Assembly (NCBI GenBank): GCA_003512955.1
Contig: DOTG01000011.1
Coordinates: forward strand, 1-64,000
DNA: 64,000 bases
Direction: 5' to 3'
Source of the DNA: Marinilabiliales bacterium
GTDB taxonomy: Bacteria > Bacteroidota > Bacteroidia > Bacteroidales > SZUA-534
Part shown: piece after piece, positions 25,339-35,559 of the stretch
How the letters are laid out: every line of letters starts with the position of its first letter
Numbering within the stretch: the first letter of the stretch is position 1
Translations under genes and position numbers: made by a program
Notes under the pieces: generated by a model
Databases searched by the model: none
Told to the model about the DNA's origin: nothing
What the model saw: the letters and a program-made list of their open reading frames with translations, nothing else

Positions 25339-25941
25339 TTAAAAAGTCAAGATTATAGTTACTAAAAATGGAACGATTAAAGTTAGCACAATGCCACTAA
25401 AAACTGCAATTAAACCCATATCATTTCCCGAAACCCTTGTGATAATTGGTAACGTGGTGTCCATGGCAGTTGCTCCGCCACTGGCTACGGGAGCCATTTT
25501 CCCAAACAGGAAGACCAACAGGGGGGCAAAAAGCAGGGTGAAAATTTCTCGAATCACGTTGGCTAACAATGCAATGGTTCCCAGGCTATCGCTGTGTATT
25601 TTGGTTATAATGCCACTTGAGAGGCTGTAATAACCGAATCCGGCACCTACAGCCATGGATTCTTTCAGTGTTAAATCGGAAACTAAAAATGAAAAAAGGG
25701 CTGAGGCAGCTAAAGAACCTATTGCTATAGTGATGGGAATCAAAAGGATTCTGAATTTTATGTTTCGTAAAACAGCCAACGATTCTTCGTCGCTGCCTAT
25801 GCCAATACCCACCACGAACATCAATAGATAAAGCACATAGGAGTTTATGTCGGCATGCAGCAGCAGTTTTGGGAGTAACCCAAAATAACTTACCAAGACA
25901 CCTAAGATAAAGAATAGAACGATGAGTAGGCTGGCTTTCAT
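25339..25941 (-). CDS. Lysine exporter LysO family, C-terminal half (DUF340)
   Basis: A 200-residue, about six-span membrane protein matching the DUF340/LysO C-terminal domain: MFVVGIGIGSDEESL (about 41-55), then GFGYYSLSSGII (about 100-111) and MDTTLPIITRVSG (about 160-172). LysO proteins (YbjE of Escherichia coli, about 300 residues) export lysine and thialysine. Here the N-terminal half is a separate gene just upstream (26296-25967), 25 nt away, and both halves have their own start and stop. The split form is known in other anaerobes. The gene lies in the tight - strand run with a peptidase and an exporter. Confidence 0.88.
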   Translation of the reverse strand: MKASLLIVLFFILGVLVSYFGLLPKLLLHADINSYVLYLLMFVVGIGIGSDEESLAVLRNIKFRILLIPITIAIGSLAASALFSFLVSDLTLKESMAVGAGFGYYSLSSGIITKIHSDSLGTIALLANVIREIFTLLFAPLLVFLFGKMAPVASGGATAMDTTLPIITRVSGNDMGLIAVFSGIVLTLIVPFLVTIILTF

Positions 25942-25966
25942 AGCTGGGGGCTCTTCAATAATCGGT

Positions 25967-26296
25967 TCATGGAAGGGTTGATTTGGTATTTTTGTCTATG
26001 GGCGAATTGGAATTTTTAGTTGGCCATCCCGACTTGAAGAAAACTGAAAAAACCAACCAAACCAGCAGGATGCTTCCAAAAGTGGCCGACAGTGCAAGTT
26101 CAAGCCCCCGGAGGCCAATCGTTTGTAAATTCTGCATAATTTTAGGATTACTGCCCACTGAAACTCCCATGAAAAAAAGTAACAGCAATACCACCCAAAA
26201 GATAGAATGGTTTATTCGTTTGGTAATTTTTTTCTTTTGCCGGATTACATAACCCAATAAGATGCCTAGGGTCATTAGCGATAAAACTTCTATCAT
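25967..26296 (-). CDS. LysO family, N-terminal half
   Basis: A 109-residue membrane protein with three hydrophobic segments (LSLMTLGILLGYVI; WVVLLLLFFMGVSVGSN; ATFGSILLVWLVFSVFF). The motif LLFFMGVSVGSNPKI is characteristic of the first half of LysO. It starts 9 nt after the PorP/SprF gene and is followed after 25 nt by the C-terminal half in a different reading frame. The polar Asn/Ser/Lys-rich tail looks like a genuine C-terminus, so this appears to be a natural two-gene form, not a frameshift. Confidence 0.82.
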   Translation of the reverse strand: MIEVLSLMTLGILLGYVIRQKKKITKRINHSIFWVVLLLLFFMGVSVGSNPKIMQNLQTIGLRGLELALSATFGSILLVWLVFSVFFKSGWPTKNSNSPIDKNTKSTLP

Positions 26297-26305
26297 AAAT
26301 TATTA

Positions 26306-27286
26306 TTATGAGGGACAAGGAATGGGTTTGAACCTTTTTTTAGCTTCAATATTAAACCGGTAAATGAGTGAAAGTTCATGAGCGCCACCGGTATTGGTAA
26401 TCATCCGCGAGATCGTAAAGTCGTAACTGTAACCGATACTGGTATCTTTGTATCTGTAGCCAAGAAGCACAGCCAAGGCATCACGGCGTGAGTAATCTTT
26501 GATAAATGGCAAATCGCGGTACCAAGCCCCGATCGAGATGGCATCGTAGGACCAATACAATCCCAAATCCATTTGGTCAGCCACACCCTGGTGTCTATAG
26601 GTGCCTGCCAGGGTAACGCTTTGGCGGTCGGCGCCAATAAGGCGTTCCATCTTATAAAACCGGAAGCCTCCAAACAAGGTGTATTTAATGGGAAGTTTGT
26701 TAACCCGATCGGTAAAAGTAATATTGGGGGTTATCAGGTGATCGGCTGTAAAACCCACCCAGATATTTGAGATAAAAAGCAACCCGGAAACGCTGGCATC
26801 GGCAGCCTGAATATGGTCGGTTATTTCAGCATCGAGAATGGGTGAAGTACTATTCGGGTTGTTGTTTTCAGTAGGAAAAATCATCGCGTTGTAATCAATG
26901 CTGCGTTGGGTATAATAAAATCCAACCCCGGGGCGGAAAAAGACTTTTCGGTTAATCTGTACATTGTAGGAATATAAAAAACCGAGGTTCAGGTTTGAAA
27001 GGTCGGCACTCCCAATTTTATCTTTCATGGCGATAATCCCCAATCCGCTGTTTAATGCAGATAGATTATAATCCATGGCAAAAATAGTGGTGGTAACTTT
27101 ACCGGGGAGGCTTGGCCACTGGTCGCGGTAATTAAGCGATGCCCGGTATCCATCAATGGCACCGGCAAACGATGGTGCCTGATACAATGGGCTCGAATAG
27201 AATTGAGTAAACTGGGGGTCTTGCCCCAACAATGGTAAACTTGCCAGTAATATGAATAAAAGTGAGATATATTTAACTCTACACAT
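26306..27286 (-). CDS. PorP/SprF-family type IX secretion membrane protein (partner of the PKD giant)
   Basis: A 326-residue outer-membrane beta-barrel protein. Signal peptide MCRVKYISLLFILLASLPLL (ending GQ), then the family hallmark DPQFTQFYSSPLYQAPSFAG (residues 23-42), NYRDQWPSLPG (about 50-60), and a beta-rich remainder ending in a polar tail. PorP/SprF proteins are needed to export and anchor giant type-B T9SS cargoes. I chose ATG at 27286; a TTG at 27292 would overlap the giant's TGA stop. It directly follows the 2756-residue cargo gene in one operon. Confidence 0.92.
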   Translation of the reverse strand: MCRVKYISLLFILLASLPLLGQDPQFTQFYSSPLYQAPSFAGAIDGYRASLNYRDQWPSLPGKVTTTIFAMDYNLSALNSGLGIIAMKDKIGSADLSNLNLGFLYSYNVQINRKVFFRPGVGFYYTQRSIDYNAMIFPTENNNPNSTSPILDAEITDHIQAADASVSGLLFISNIWVGFTADHLITPNITFTDRVNKLPIKYTLFGGFRFYKMERLIGADRQSVTLAGTYRHQGVADQMDLGLYWSYDAISIGAWYRDLPFIKDYSRRDALAVLLGYRYKDTSIGYSYDFTISRMITNTGGAHELSLIYRFNIEAKKRFKPIPCPS

Positions 27287-27288
27287 AA

Positions 27289-30200
27289 TCAACGTCTAAT
27301 AAGTGTGACATCACCAGCCAGTTTAAATGGGGTCCCATTGTTGTATTTACCTTTCGACTTCCAGAAATAGACATCCTGCCCCAAAATGTTTCCAGTATTG
27401 CCGTACCTGCCGTTCCAGCCAACTTCCACTTTGTCGGAATAAAATACTTGTTCGCCCCAACGGTTGAAAATCCATAATTCGTAATCGCGGATACCGTAAT
27501 GGAACGGATAGAAAACATCGTTAGAAGTTTCGCCATACGAACCATCCATTTTATCGTCGGTAGGTAAAAAGGCATTGGGGAACCGTATATAACCTTGGCC
27601 ACTCACTACCACTTTGGTATCGTGGGTCAGGGAGTCAACACAACCATATTTGGAAGTAACCACTAATTTGACCGGATATCCATCCAGATTCTCGCTGGAA
27701 TATAAATAAGATGGACTTCGTTCGGTTGAGCTTCTGCCATCACCAAAATCCCAATAAAAGGAAACCCCTCCATACGAAGTATTATAAAACTGTACCTTTT
27801 GGTCGGGTAGCATCACAAAATCCGGTAACAATTCAAAACTTGGTATAGGCAATGGATACACCTCAACCAAAGTGGTATCAATGAAAGTTCCGCCATCGCC
27901 ATCTATTTGAACATAAGCGACAAAGATGCCAGCAGTATCATACTCATGGAAAGGATCTTTTTCGGTTGAAATCACTCCATCCCCAAATTCCCAAATAATG
28001 GAATCATGATAACCAAATTCATAGGTGGTTTCAAATTGAATTGGCAGCGGGATACACCCCTTGGGATTCCTGTCGATAATATTGATATAAGGTGGGGGTG
28101 CTTTACGTGTAACAATTTGCCAGGAAGAATCACGGCAGTTGTTGCTGTAGGTTTTAAACCACACCGTGTCGATGAAGAAGTTACTCCGTGGGGCCCAACC
28201 TGTATAAGCATATTCGTGATACTCACTGGCAACATGCGAAATAGGGGAACCGTCGCCATAGTCCCAGTCAAAAGTCCAAGGACCTGGTTTTGCCATATTT
28301 TTAAAGGTAAAAATGGTGTCGGGGTATTGTTTAATAGGTTGTAAAACAAGAAATTCAGCGTTTGGTGCTAAATAAATTGTCACCTCATCGGTAATGGTAC
28401 TGCTACATCCGTGAACCGAAGCAGCATATAATGTGACTATATAAGTAGTATCGTGATTGGTTTCGTTTACATAGCGGTATATCGGGTTTTTGTTTATTGA
28501 TGAGACACCATCGCCAAAACTCCATTCAAAAACAGTAGCGCCATCGGCCGATACCGGGGTTGATTGGTTGGTGAAATTGACCAACAGTGGGGAACAACCC
28601 TCACGGACATCGGGAGCAAAGGTGGCAACCACGTTTGGATAAACAATTATTGGCTGAATGACGGTATCCTTGCAATCATTCTCCGAATTTGTCAGTAAAG
28701 TCACATTGTATGTTATTATTTGTGGTGTGTTATTGATATAGGTAATGCTCTGATCGGCATCGCTTTGCGTTTCAAGGGTCTCTCCATTATCGAAATCCCA
28801 ATAGTAGGTTAAATCGGTACCTTTCGAGGTATTGTTTAAAACTGCATCAAACGGGGGGCAGCTCCGATCTACATCTGTTGTTATAGACGCCAGAGGTTTT
28901 GGATACACGGTTACCTGTTTTTGGTAGGTATCGGTACATCCGTTTTCGGATGAGGCAGTCAGTAGGATGTCGTAGTTTTTAGAATCGAAATGGTCGTAAT
29001 TGAAGAAGGTATGGCTAAAAACACTATCCACCACTGTTGAGCCATCGCTTAGTTCCCAGTAATAACTATATCCGCTGTTTGCTTCCGATTGGTTGGCAAA
29101 ATCGATGGTAAAAGGATGGCACCCTTCAAAGTCGGTGGTAAAACCAGCTACCGGCCTGGGATAGACTACCAAAGTTTGCGAGGTGGTATCGGGGCAGTTT
29201 TCGGCATTCCGCACCTCCAAGCGGATGGTGTAATATTCGTTCGAGAGCGGTGCCGCAGTATCCGGATTTGGGTATGTTAATTGATGTTTAGCGGCTAAGG
29301 AGTCGGCAATGGTAAAGGTATAGTCAAAATCCCAGAGCTTATGCCCGCCTGTGCTCAGGTTTACTTTCGAGGAATCGGTAACTTCCACATCGAACGGTGT
29401 GCACCCACCCACCAAAACCCCTTTTCCGGTCTGATCGGCTGCCACCAAGCCAAAACTGGCTTTAACATAGGAATAAACAGTAACCGTATCGCTAGCGGTC
29501 TTTACACAGCCGGTGCTATCCTGAGTGGCTGTTAATATAATGCGATAATCTTGATTTTGGGCTTTAAAATTCACAAAGGTATGTTCAGGTTTGGGTATGG
29601 TAGATGTTTGCTCATCACCAAAATCCCAGTTATAACTTACCTTTCCTCCGGTGGTTGTATTCAAAAATGAGGTAATTAACGGATTACAACCGGCGTTGAT
29701 TATAGCTTCCATGTTTGGGTTAAGTCTTGGGAAAATCCGTATTAAACGCGTAGTGTCGTGCCAGCAACCGGTAAGGGTATCCTCAGAAATTAAATGAATG
29801 GGGTAGTTTTTTGCATCTTTAAAACTGGTATTGTCGAATACATGTGAAAGTGTTGTCCTGCTTGTTTTAATTTCCTGAGGTGTTCCGTCGCCAAAGTCCC
29901 AGGTAAATTTATTCCCATTGATGGCAGCGCTAGGGTATTTGAATGTAACAGGGATGGGGGTACAAACGGTATCTAAATCTTTTTCAAAGGTAAAACCGGC
30001 AATTACCTGCGGGTAAATGGTCATTGGGTGGCTGACACTTGAATCGCAACCGTTTTTATCAACCACTTTTAATATGACACTTGGATGTTGGGTCACCGCA
30101 GTCCTATTGGCAAAGGTATGTTCGGGCTCAAAACTGGTTTCGCCATTGCCTCCGTCGCCATAGCTCCAGGTGGAGTTAAACTGGTAACCTGTAGAGGTAT

Positions 30201-33200
30201 TTTCAAACCCGGTGAGGTGCGGGGCACAGCCGGTATCATCGTTGATGGCAAACGAAGCTACAATTTTTGGATAAATTATGATGTCCTGGGTAGTGGTATC
30301 GCTGCATTCCGTGTGGGTGTCATCCACCGTGTAAAGTTTTATTGTATATTTTGTAGTATCATTCGCTTCGTTGGTATAATAGGTATGATAGAACCCGTCG
30401 GTATTGTTTTTTAGAATGATACTTTCCGCAGGAATACCTGTTGTCCATTTGAAAGTTGTTCCGTTTAGGGAATTGTTATCAAGATATACTTGCATAGGCG
30501 AACATTCACTGGTTTTAATGTAGGTGAACTTGGCCTCTACCTCAGGGAATACAGTAACTGCCGTATCGTGTTGATGGGTGCAGCCCAGATTGTTTTTGGC
30601 AATGAGGGAAATGGAACGGGTAACATCGGAGTTGCTGCGGTTGCTGAACGTATGTGTTACTGTTGCATCGGCTGTGGTGCTTGTGAGTCCGTCGCCAAAG
30701 TCCCAGGCGTAAGTCAAAAGGTTGTTGGTACTGTTTCCTCCGGCGGTTTGGTTGCTAAGCACAACCTCCAATGGACCGCAGCCGGAGATAACATCAGGAT
30801 TTATTTTGGCAATCAATTCCGGGTAAACGGTCAGTTTTAATGAATCGGTATGGGAACAGCTAAAATCATTTTGAGCCGTTAAATATACAGTTTTTGGCAC
30901 TATGTCATTTTGAAGCGGGTTGATGATAGGGTATTCATCTATATTTGTGGTAGTTTGGGTCGCTGTACCGTCGCTGAAAACCCAGCTAAATTGGTTGGCA
31001 CCCAACGAGGTGTTTGTAATTGTAATAGTGTCGGGGCTGCATAATAATACGTTTGGAGTGGTCATTTGCGCTTTTACCATAGGATACACCCAAATATCTT
31101 TGGAGAAATCATCGGAACATCCATTTGCCGCGATTGTTAAAGTGACGGTGAATTTCTGGGGACTTGTTCCTGTAATTGTACTTGTAAAGCTATGCGTTAT
31201 GGAGTGTAACGTTGAGGTAGCATTATCGTCAAAATTCCATGTAAAAGTAGCCGCATTGGCTGGCAGTAGATTTATGGTTCCCCGATAAAAGCTTTGGTTG
31301 GTAAAGGAAATGGTTTCACCGTTACAGATGGTATCGGCATCGGTATCGAACAAAGCCTCAATTTCGGGATACACCGTAATGGTTTTTGAATAGCTTACAT
31401 CACAGGCAGCAGTTCCATTGGTGTTTGTCAATTGTAAGGTATGAGTTTCTACTCCGCCCGTTTGGTTGTTGTATGCCACATCAAATGGGTTGGTATTGCT
31501 GGTAACACCTGTGCCTGAGTCCAAATCCCAAGTTGCTGTCTGAACATAAGCATTTGCAGATGTGGTATTCGTTACCTCTACATCTAGTTGTGAACAACCA
31601 GTAATTTTATCTGTGATAAAACTGGCATCCACAAATGGTAATACCGTAATCACAGAATCAAATGTTTCCGAACAGCCTGCACCATTGGTTGCAGTTAAAA
31701 CTACATTGTATGTGATACTATCGTTGGTGGTATTGGTAAATTTGTGGGTAAAGATGCCCAATCCATTGGTGCCGATGTCTCCATCACCAAATGTCCAGTT
31801 GTAGGATAAGGTGCCCCCAGTAGAAATGTTATTAAATTCAATGGTTCCCGGATTACAGCTAAATGTGGTGTCCACATCGAATTGCGGGATCAGATGTGGG
31901 TAAGCCTGAATGGTTTTGGTGACAGAATCTTTACAAAAATCGTTACTGGCCACAAGCTTAATGGTGTGGTTTTCAATAGTGCCGGGAGTGGAATTCTCAA
32001 TAGCAAAACTTGCTGAAATACCTACAGTTTCCTGGGCATTATCATAATACCATTTAAACAGGTCCGCATTGCTTGAATTCTGGGTAAAAGTAATGGTATC
32101 GGGGGTACAGATATGTACGGCGTCGGTACTAATGGAAGGTATGACCCTTGGATACACATATACTTTTTTTGTAATTGATTCCGAACATTCATTATTATAG
32201 GTAATAGTTAGCGTGACATTAAATTCCTGGTTTGTAATACCTGAATTCTGGGTATTTTTAAATGTATGTGCCGGTGATTCCAGATTTGAAGAGGTTCCAT
32301 CGCCAAAATCCCAAAGGTAGCTTACATCAGTCCCAGAAGCCATAGCAGTTCCAACCCCTGTATAAACCGAGGCATCGGTAAAGGTGATGGAACTGTTGTG
32401 GCAAATCAGGGTATCGCTCCTGGTAAAATCAACGGTAAATTCGGGATAGACTCTGATCACCTTTGAAAATAAAGCATCGCAGCTTGCAGTGCCATTAGAA
32501 TTAATTAATTCAATAATATGATCCTGAATAGCCCCTGTTTGATTTGTAAAGGTTCGGTTGAATGTAGAACCTGAAGGAGTAAATGCGGTACTATTATCGG
32601 TCCATAGTGAAGTAACGGTTCCTGAATTTGGACTGGTGTTGTCGGTAATTGAAATGGTCATTGGGCTACAATCCACCGTGTCGTCTACAGTAAAACTGGC
32701 ATCAATATAGGGTAAAACACTTAGTAAAGCATTTGGAGCGGTATCCCGGCAATCATAATCGCTTTCTCCAATTAACCCTATAGTGTAGTTTTTTATATTT
32801 GGTTCGGTATGTTCATAAATATGTGTAAATGTTCCACTATTGCTGGATGTAGCCCCATCTCCCAAACTCCAGAAAAATTTGGTTGCAACTGCTGGAGTAG
32901 TTGTGTTGCTCAGAGTTGCAGTAACCGGATTACAATTATTTGGTGGTGCTGGAATACTGGATACATTTATTGTAGTATTAAATTCCGGATAAATAGTTAC
33001 ACCATTAAAATTAGCAGTATCTGTGCAGCCATCGTTATTCGATGCGATAACCTGTATATTGCGTATCATGTTGGCAACAGCCGTATTTTGATAACTTACA
33101 TTAAAGTTAGCATCTGTTACCGGATTGCCGATTAGTGTGGAATTGGCTCCAAAAGTCCAGGCATAAGTCAAGTTCGGTTTTCTTGAATTCACAATATCAA

Positions 33201-35559
33201 TGGATAAAGGGGAACATCCCTGTTTTTTTGATGCCGTAAAATCAGCTTCAACATAATCATATGCAGTAATTAGAACTGTATCTCTGTCAACGCAATAACC
33301 AAAAGTAGTGTCAGTGGCAACTAAAATAGTTTGGTAGGTAACATCATTTACTGTCAGATTATTATATGTGTGAGTGGGTGAAGCATTTGAATATGTTAAA
33401 TTGCCATCGCCAAAATCCCAATATAATATATCGATATTCCCGTTTAAGCTACTACCAAAAGTATAGCTTAAAGGGGCACAACCATAAATGTGGGCATCGG
33501 GTGGGACAATTTCAACCGAAACGCTGGGATAAACTTCAATGGTACGTTCGAAATAATCGTAGCAATTGTTTCCACCTACAGTAAGTGAGATAGTATAGGT
33601 TTCGGTAACACCACTGGTATTGGTATATGTTTTTGATGGGGGATTTTCAAGAATGGAGTGGGTTCCATCGCCAAAATCCCAATAATAGGTAACTGCTCCT
33701 ACCGATTGGTTGTCAAAATCAATAGTTAGCGGAGAGCAATTGGTAGTATTTGAATAGTTTAGCTCATAGTAAGCACGTACCTCAGGGTCAATAATAATAA
33801 CCACTTTCATGGTTGTGTCAGGCCAACACGAACGGGAGGCAACAACTGTATATTCGTGGTTCCCACTTGGAGGAAATACAATTGGATTACTAATATTTGG
33901 GTCAGTAATATATAGTTTTGGATTCCAATCATAAGTTAAGCCCCCGTTAACTTTTAACTGGACAGAATCACCATAACAAGCCGTAGCTAAGTCAGAATCG
34001 GTACTGCTTGCTACAGCAGAACCCCGGTTTTCAGAATAATCGGAGAAGTACCCATAACGGCAACCAGTACCTGTTCCCCCATTTATTAATCCCAAATGGA
34101 AAACCCCTACGTCATTATACACCCGCGAAACCCTATTGGTAGGTACTTGAGGAATATAGGCTCCATTGGCTGCAATTGTGTGATCGGTGGAGAACCTGTT
34201 GTTGTTGTTGGTTTTATTTAGATAATACCAGCCTGTGGTACCCACTTGTGTAAACCATGCGGCTGGAATAGGATAAGAAGTTGGGTTATTGGAAGCATCT
34301 CTGATTTCGATATGGAAACCATTCAGTCGGTCAAATTTGGTCATTATGGTCAGAAAAAAACCTTCTGAAGTTGAACGCTGAAAACTCACATCCAGCGAAC
34401 CGGTACAACCGTCAATGGTTGGCAAAATGGCTGCTCCCATTTCGCACCCAAACCCGGTAACGTGGAACACAATCACAGGTTTATCTGCTTCAATATGCAA
34501 ATAATCAATAGTAGGTGAAGGGGAGCCTACCTGGGCTCCATTCATCAATCTTCGTTCAATATCCCCAATATTCGTAAGAAATGAATTTGTGGTTCCATTA
34601 ATATCGGTATAAGTTATGGTTGTGTTTGTTTGTGTCGCCATTACAAAAGCAAACTCACTGTTTGGACTTACATTAGCACCTGCGGCATCTTGCCCCAATT
34701 GTCCACGCATGACAATATATTCCAATCCGGCCAGCCGGGTGGGAATCAATTGATCGCCCATCAGGTCATAACAGCCCGATAAATCAGAATGGACAGAGTC
34801 ATCTTTCCACATAATGGCTATGGGTTTATTCGAAGTTACCCTCGAACCCCCTAAGTGGGCAGAAGCAGCTTCATCGGTAGCCACACAACTTACCGATTCC
34901 CCTTTGTCAAGCACAATGGAGTAAGTTCCCCCGGCATTCCATCCACCAGGGCCCTTCAAATTCTTTTCGGGTGTTATCCAAACGGTTGTGGCATCTTCGG
35001 TGGCCACAATATCAAAAGCATTTAAAGCTTCGGGCGCAGAAAAACCTTGGTTATAGAAAAAATTTTGAGAAGGTATTAAAAAATCGGTACCCAGGCCATT
35101 ATCCCCTTTTAAAGCCCATATATCACAGTTATTGGTGTTACTACGTTCCAGATAGGCTGTTATCAGATTATCCGATTCAAGCAGGAAACCTCTGGTATCT
35201 TTGATTCCTTCACGTCCGGGCAACCCACTTTCAATAAAGTTGGCATCGTTGGCAGTTCCCACATTGAGGGGAGAGGCTACATATCCGGTTCGGATATACC
35301 CTGTAATGTCAATAGTAGAGGTTGTACCAGCTGGTACTGTAATGTTTATGGCAGTAAAACCACTTTGCTTAGGCATGGAAAGTGTAACCTGGGCTGAAAT
35401 GTCAAGGGCTGAAATACGGATGTAGGTGGGTTCACCACCTGCATTGTTATGTCTCCAGGTAACTTCAGGTACAGCAAACCAAAAGGTTTTATCGGTTTGG
35501 GCAATTACCCCTTTTATAGTAAAAAGCAGTAAGATTGTACAAAAAAGAAACTTTTTCAT
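27289..35559 (-). CDS. Giant secreted PKD-repeat protein with IgGFc-binding-like N-domain and type-B T9SS C-terminal domain
   Basis: A 2756-residue secreted protein. Start ATG 35559 opens a clean signal peptide (MKKFLFCTILLLFTIKGVIA, then Q); an upstream start (35592) would add 11 polar residues. Residues about 20-510 look like an IgGFc-binding-type N-terminal domain (TDKTFWFAVPEVTWRHNN, KPIAIMWKDDSVHS). An Ig-like domain follows, then about 23 PKD-like repeats of about 89 residues (roughly 595-2650) marked by WDFGDG or decayed forms. The final about 100 residues are a gliding-motility-type (type-B) C-terminal domain (RFPNAFLPTDDKMDGSYGET, ELWIFNRWGEQVFYSDK, GQDVYFWKSKG). It is probably surface-anchored or released through T9SS with the PorP/SprF protein encoded next. 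Confidence 0.92.
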   Translation of the reverse strand: MKKFLFCTILLLFTIKGVIAQTDKTFWFAVPEVTWRHNNAGGEPTYIRISALDISAQVTLSMPKQSGFTAINITVPAGTTSTIDITGYIRTGYVASPLNVGTANDANFIESGLPGREGIKDTRGFLLESDNLITAYLERSNTNNCDIWALKGDNGLGTDFLIPSQNFFYNQGFSAPEALNAFDIVATEDATTVWITPEKNLKGPGGWNAGGTYSIVLDKGESVSCVATDEAASAHLGGSRVTSNKPIAIMWKDDSVHSDLSGCYDLMGDQLIPTRLAGLEYIVMRGQLGQDAAGANVSPNSEFAFVMATQTNTTITYTDINGTTNSFLTNIGDIERRLMNGAQVGSPSPTIDYLHIEADKPVIVFHVTGFGCEMGAAILPTIDGCTGSLDVSFQRSTSEGFFLTIMTKFDRLNGFHIEIRDASNNPTSYPIPAAWFTQVGTTGWYYLNKTNNNNRFSTDHTIAANGAYIPQVPTNRVSRVYNDVGVFHLGLINGGTGTGCRYGYFSDYSENRGSAVASSTDSDLATACYGDSVQLKVNGGLTYDWNPKLYITDPNISNPIVFPPSGNHEYTVVASRSCWPDTTMKVVIIIDPEVRAYYELNYSNTTNCSPLTIDFDNQSVGAVTYYWDFGDGTHSILENPPSKTYTNTSGVTETYTISLTVGGNNCYDYFERTIEVYPSVSVEIVPPDAHIYGCAPLSYTFGSSLNGNIDILYWDFGDGNLTYSNASPTHTYNNLTVNDVTYQTILVATDTTFGYCVDRDTVLITAYDYVEADFTASKKQGCSPLSIDIVNSRKPNLTYAWTFGANSTLIGNPVTDANFNVSYQNTAVANMIRNIQVIASNNDGCTDTANFNGVTIYPEFNTTINVSSIPAPPNNCNPVTATLSNTTTPAVATKFFWSLGDGATSSNSGTFTHIYEHTEPNIKNYTIGLIGESDYDCRDTAPNALLSVLPYIDASFTVDDTVDCSPMTISITDNTSPNSGTVTSLWTDNSTAFTPSGSTFNRTFTNQTGAIQDHIIELINSNGTASCDALFSKVIRVYPEFTVDFTRSDTLICHNSSITFTDASVYTGVGTAMASGTDVSYLWDFGDGTSSNLESPAHTFKNTQNSGITNQEFNVTLTITYNNECSESITKKVYVYPRVIPSISTDAVHICTPDTITFTQNSSNADLFKWYYDNAQETVGISASFAIENSTPGTIENHTIKLVASNDFCKDSVTKTIQAYPHLIPQFDVDTTFSCNPGTIEFNNISTGGTLSYNWTFGDGDIGTNGLGIFTHKFTNTTNDSITYNVVLTATNGAGCSETFDSVITVLPFVDASFITDKITGCSQLDVEVTNTTSANAYVQTATWDLDSGTGVTSNTNPFDVAYNNQTGGVETHTLQLTNTNGTAACDVSYSKTITVYPEIEALFDTDADTICNGETISFTNQSFYRGTINLLPANAATFTWNFDDNATSTLHSITHSFTSTITGTSPQKFTVTLTIAANGCSDDFSKDIWVYPMVKAQMTTPNVLLCSPDTITITNTSLGANQFSWVFSDGTATQTTTNIDEYPIINPLQNDIVPKTVYLTAQNDFSCSHTDSLKLTVYPELIAKINPDVISGCGPLEVVLSNQTAGGNSTNNLLTYAWDFGDGLTSTTADATVTHTFSNRSNSDVTRSISLIAKNNLGCTHQHDTAVTVFPEVEAKFTYIKTSECSPMQVYLDNNSLNGTTFKWTTGIPAESIILKNNTDGFYHTYYTNEANDTTKYTIKLYTVDDTHTECSDTTTQDIIIYPKIVASFAINDDTGCAPHLTGFENTSTGYQFNSTWSYGDGGNGETSFEPEHTFANRTAVTQHPSVILKVVDKNGCDSSVSHPMTIYPQVIAGFTFEKDLDTVCTPIPVTFKYPSAAINGNKFTWDFGDGTPQEIKTSRTTLSHVFDNTSFKDAKNYPIHLISEDTLTGCWHDTTRLIRIFPRLNPNMEAIINAGCNPLITSFLNTTTGGKVSYNWDFGDEQTSTIPKPEHTFVNFKAQNQDYRIILTATQDSTGCVKTASDTVTVYSYVKASFGLVAADQTGKGVLVGGCTPFDVEVTDSSKVNLSTGGHKLWDFDYTFTIADSLAAKHQLTYPNPDTAAPLSNEYYTIRLEVRNAENCPDTTSQTLVVYPRPVAGFTTDFEGCHPFTIDFANQSEANSGYSYYWELSDGSTVVDSVFSHTFFNYDHFDSKNYDILLTASSENGCTDTYQKQVTVYPKPLASITTDVDRSCPPFDAVLNNTSKGTDLTYYWDFDNGETLETQSDADQSITYINNTPQIITYNVTLLTNSENDCKDTVIQPIIVYPNVVATFAPDVREGCSPLLVNFTNQSTPVSADGATVFEWSFGDGVSSINKNPIYRYVNETNHDTTYIVTLYAASVHGCSSTITDEVTIYLAPNAEFLVLQPIKQYPDTIFTFKNMAKPGPWTFDWDYGDGSPISHVASEYHEYAYTGWAPRSNFFIDTVWFKTYSNNCRDSSWQIVTRKAPPPYINIIDRNPKGCIPLPIQFETTYEFGYHDSIIWEFGDGVISTEKDPFHEYDTAGIFVAYVQIDGDGGTFIDTTLVEVYPLPIPSFELLPDFVMLPDQKVQFYNTSYGGVSFYWDFGDGRSSTERSPSYLYSSENLDGYPVKLVVTSKYGCVDSLTHDTKVVVSGQGYIRFPNAFLPTDDKMDGSYGETSNDVFYPFHYGIRDYELWIFNRWGEQVFYSDKVEVGWNGRYGNTGNILGQDVYFWKSKGKYNNGTPFKLAGDVTLIRR

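Noticed and set aside
25339..26296. LysO halves as one frameshifted gene
   Set aside because: Each half has its own ATG, a plausible C-terminus and a stop, with a 25-nt gap. Two-gene LysO forms are known.
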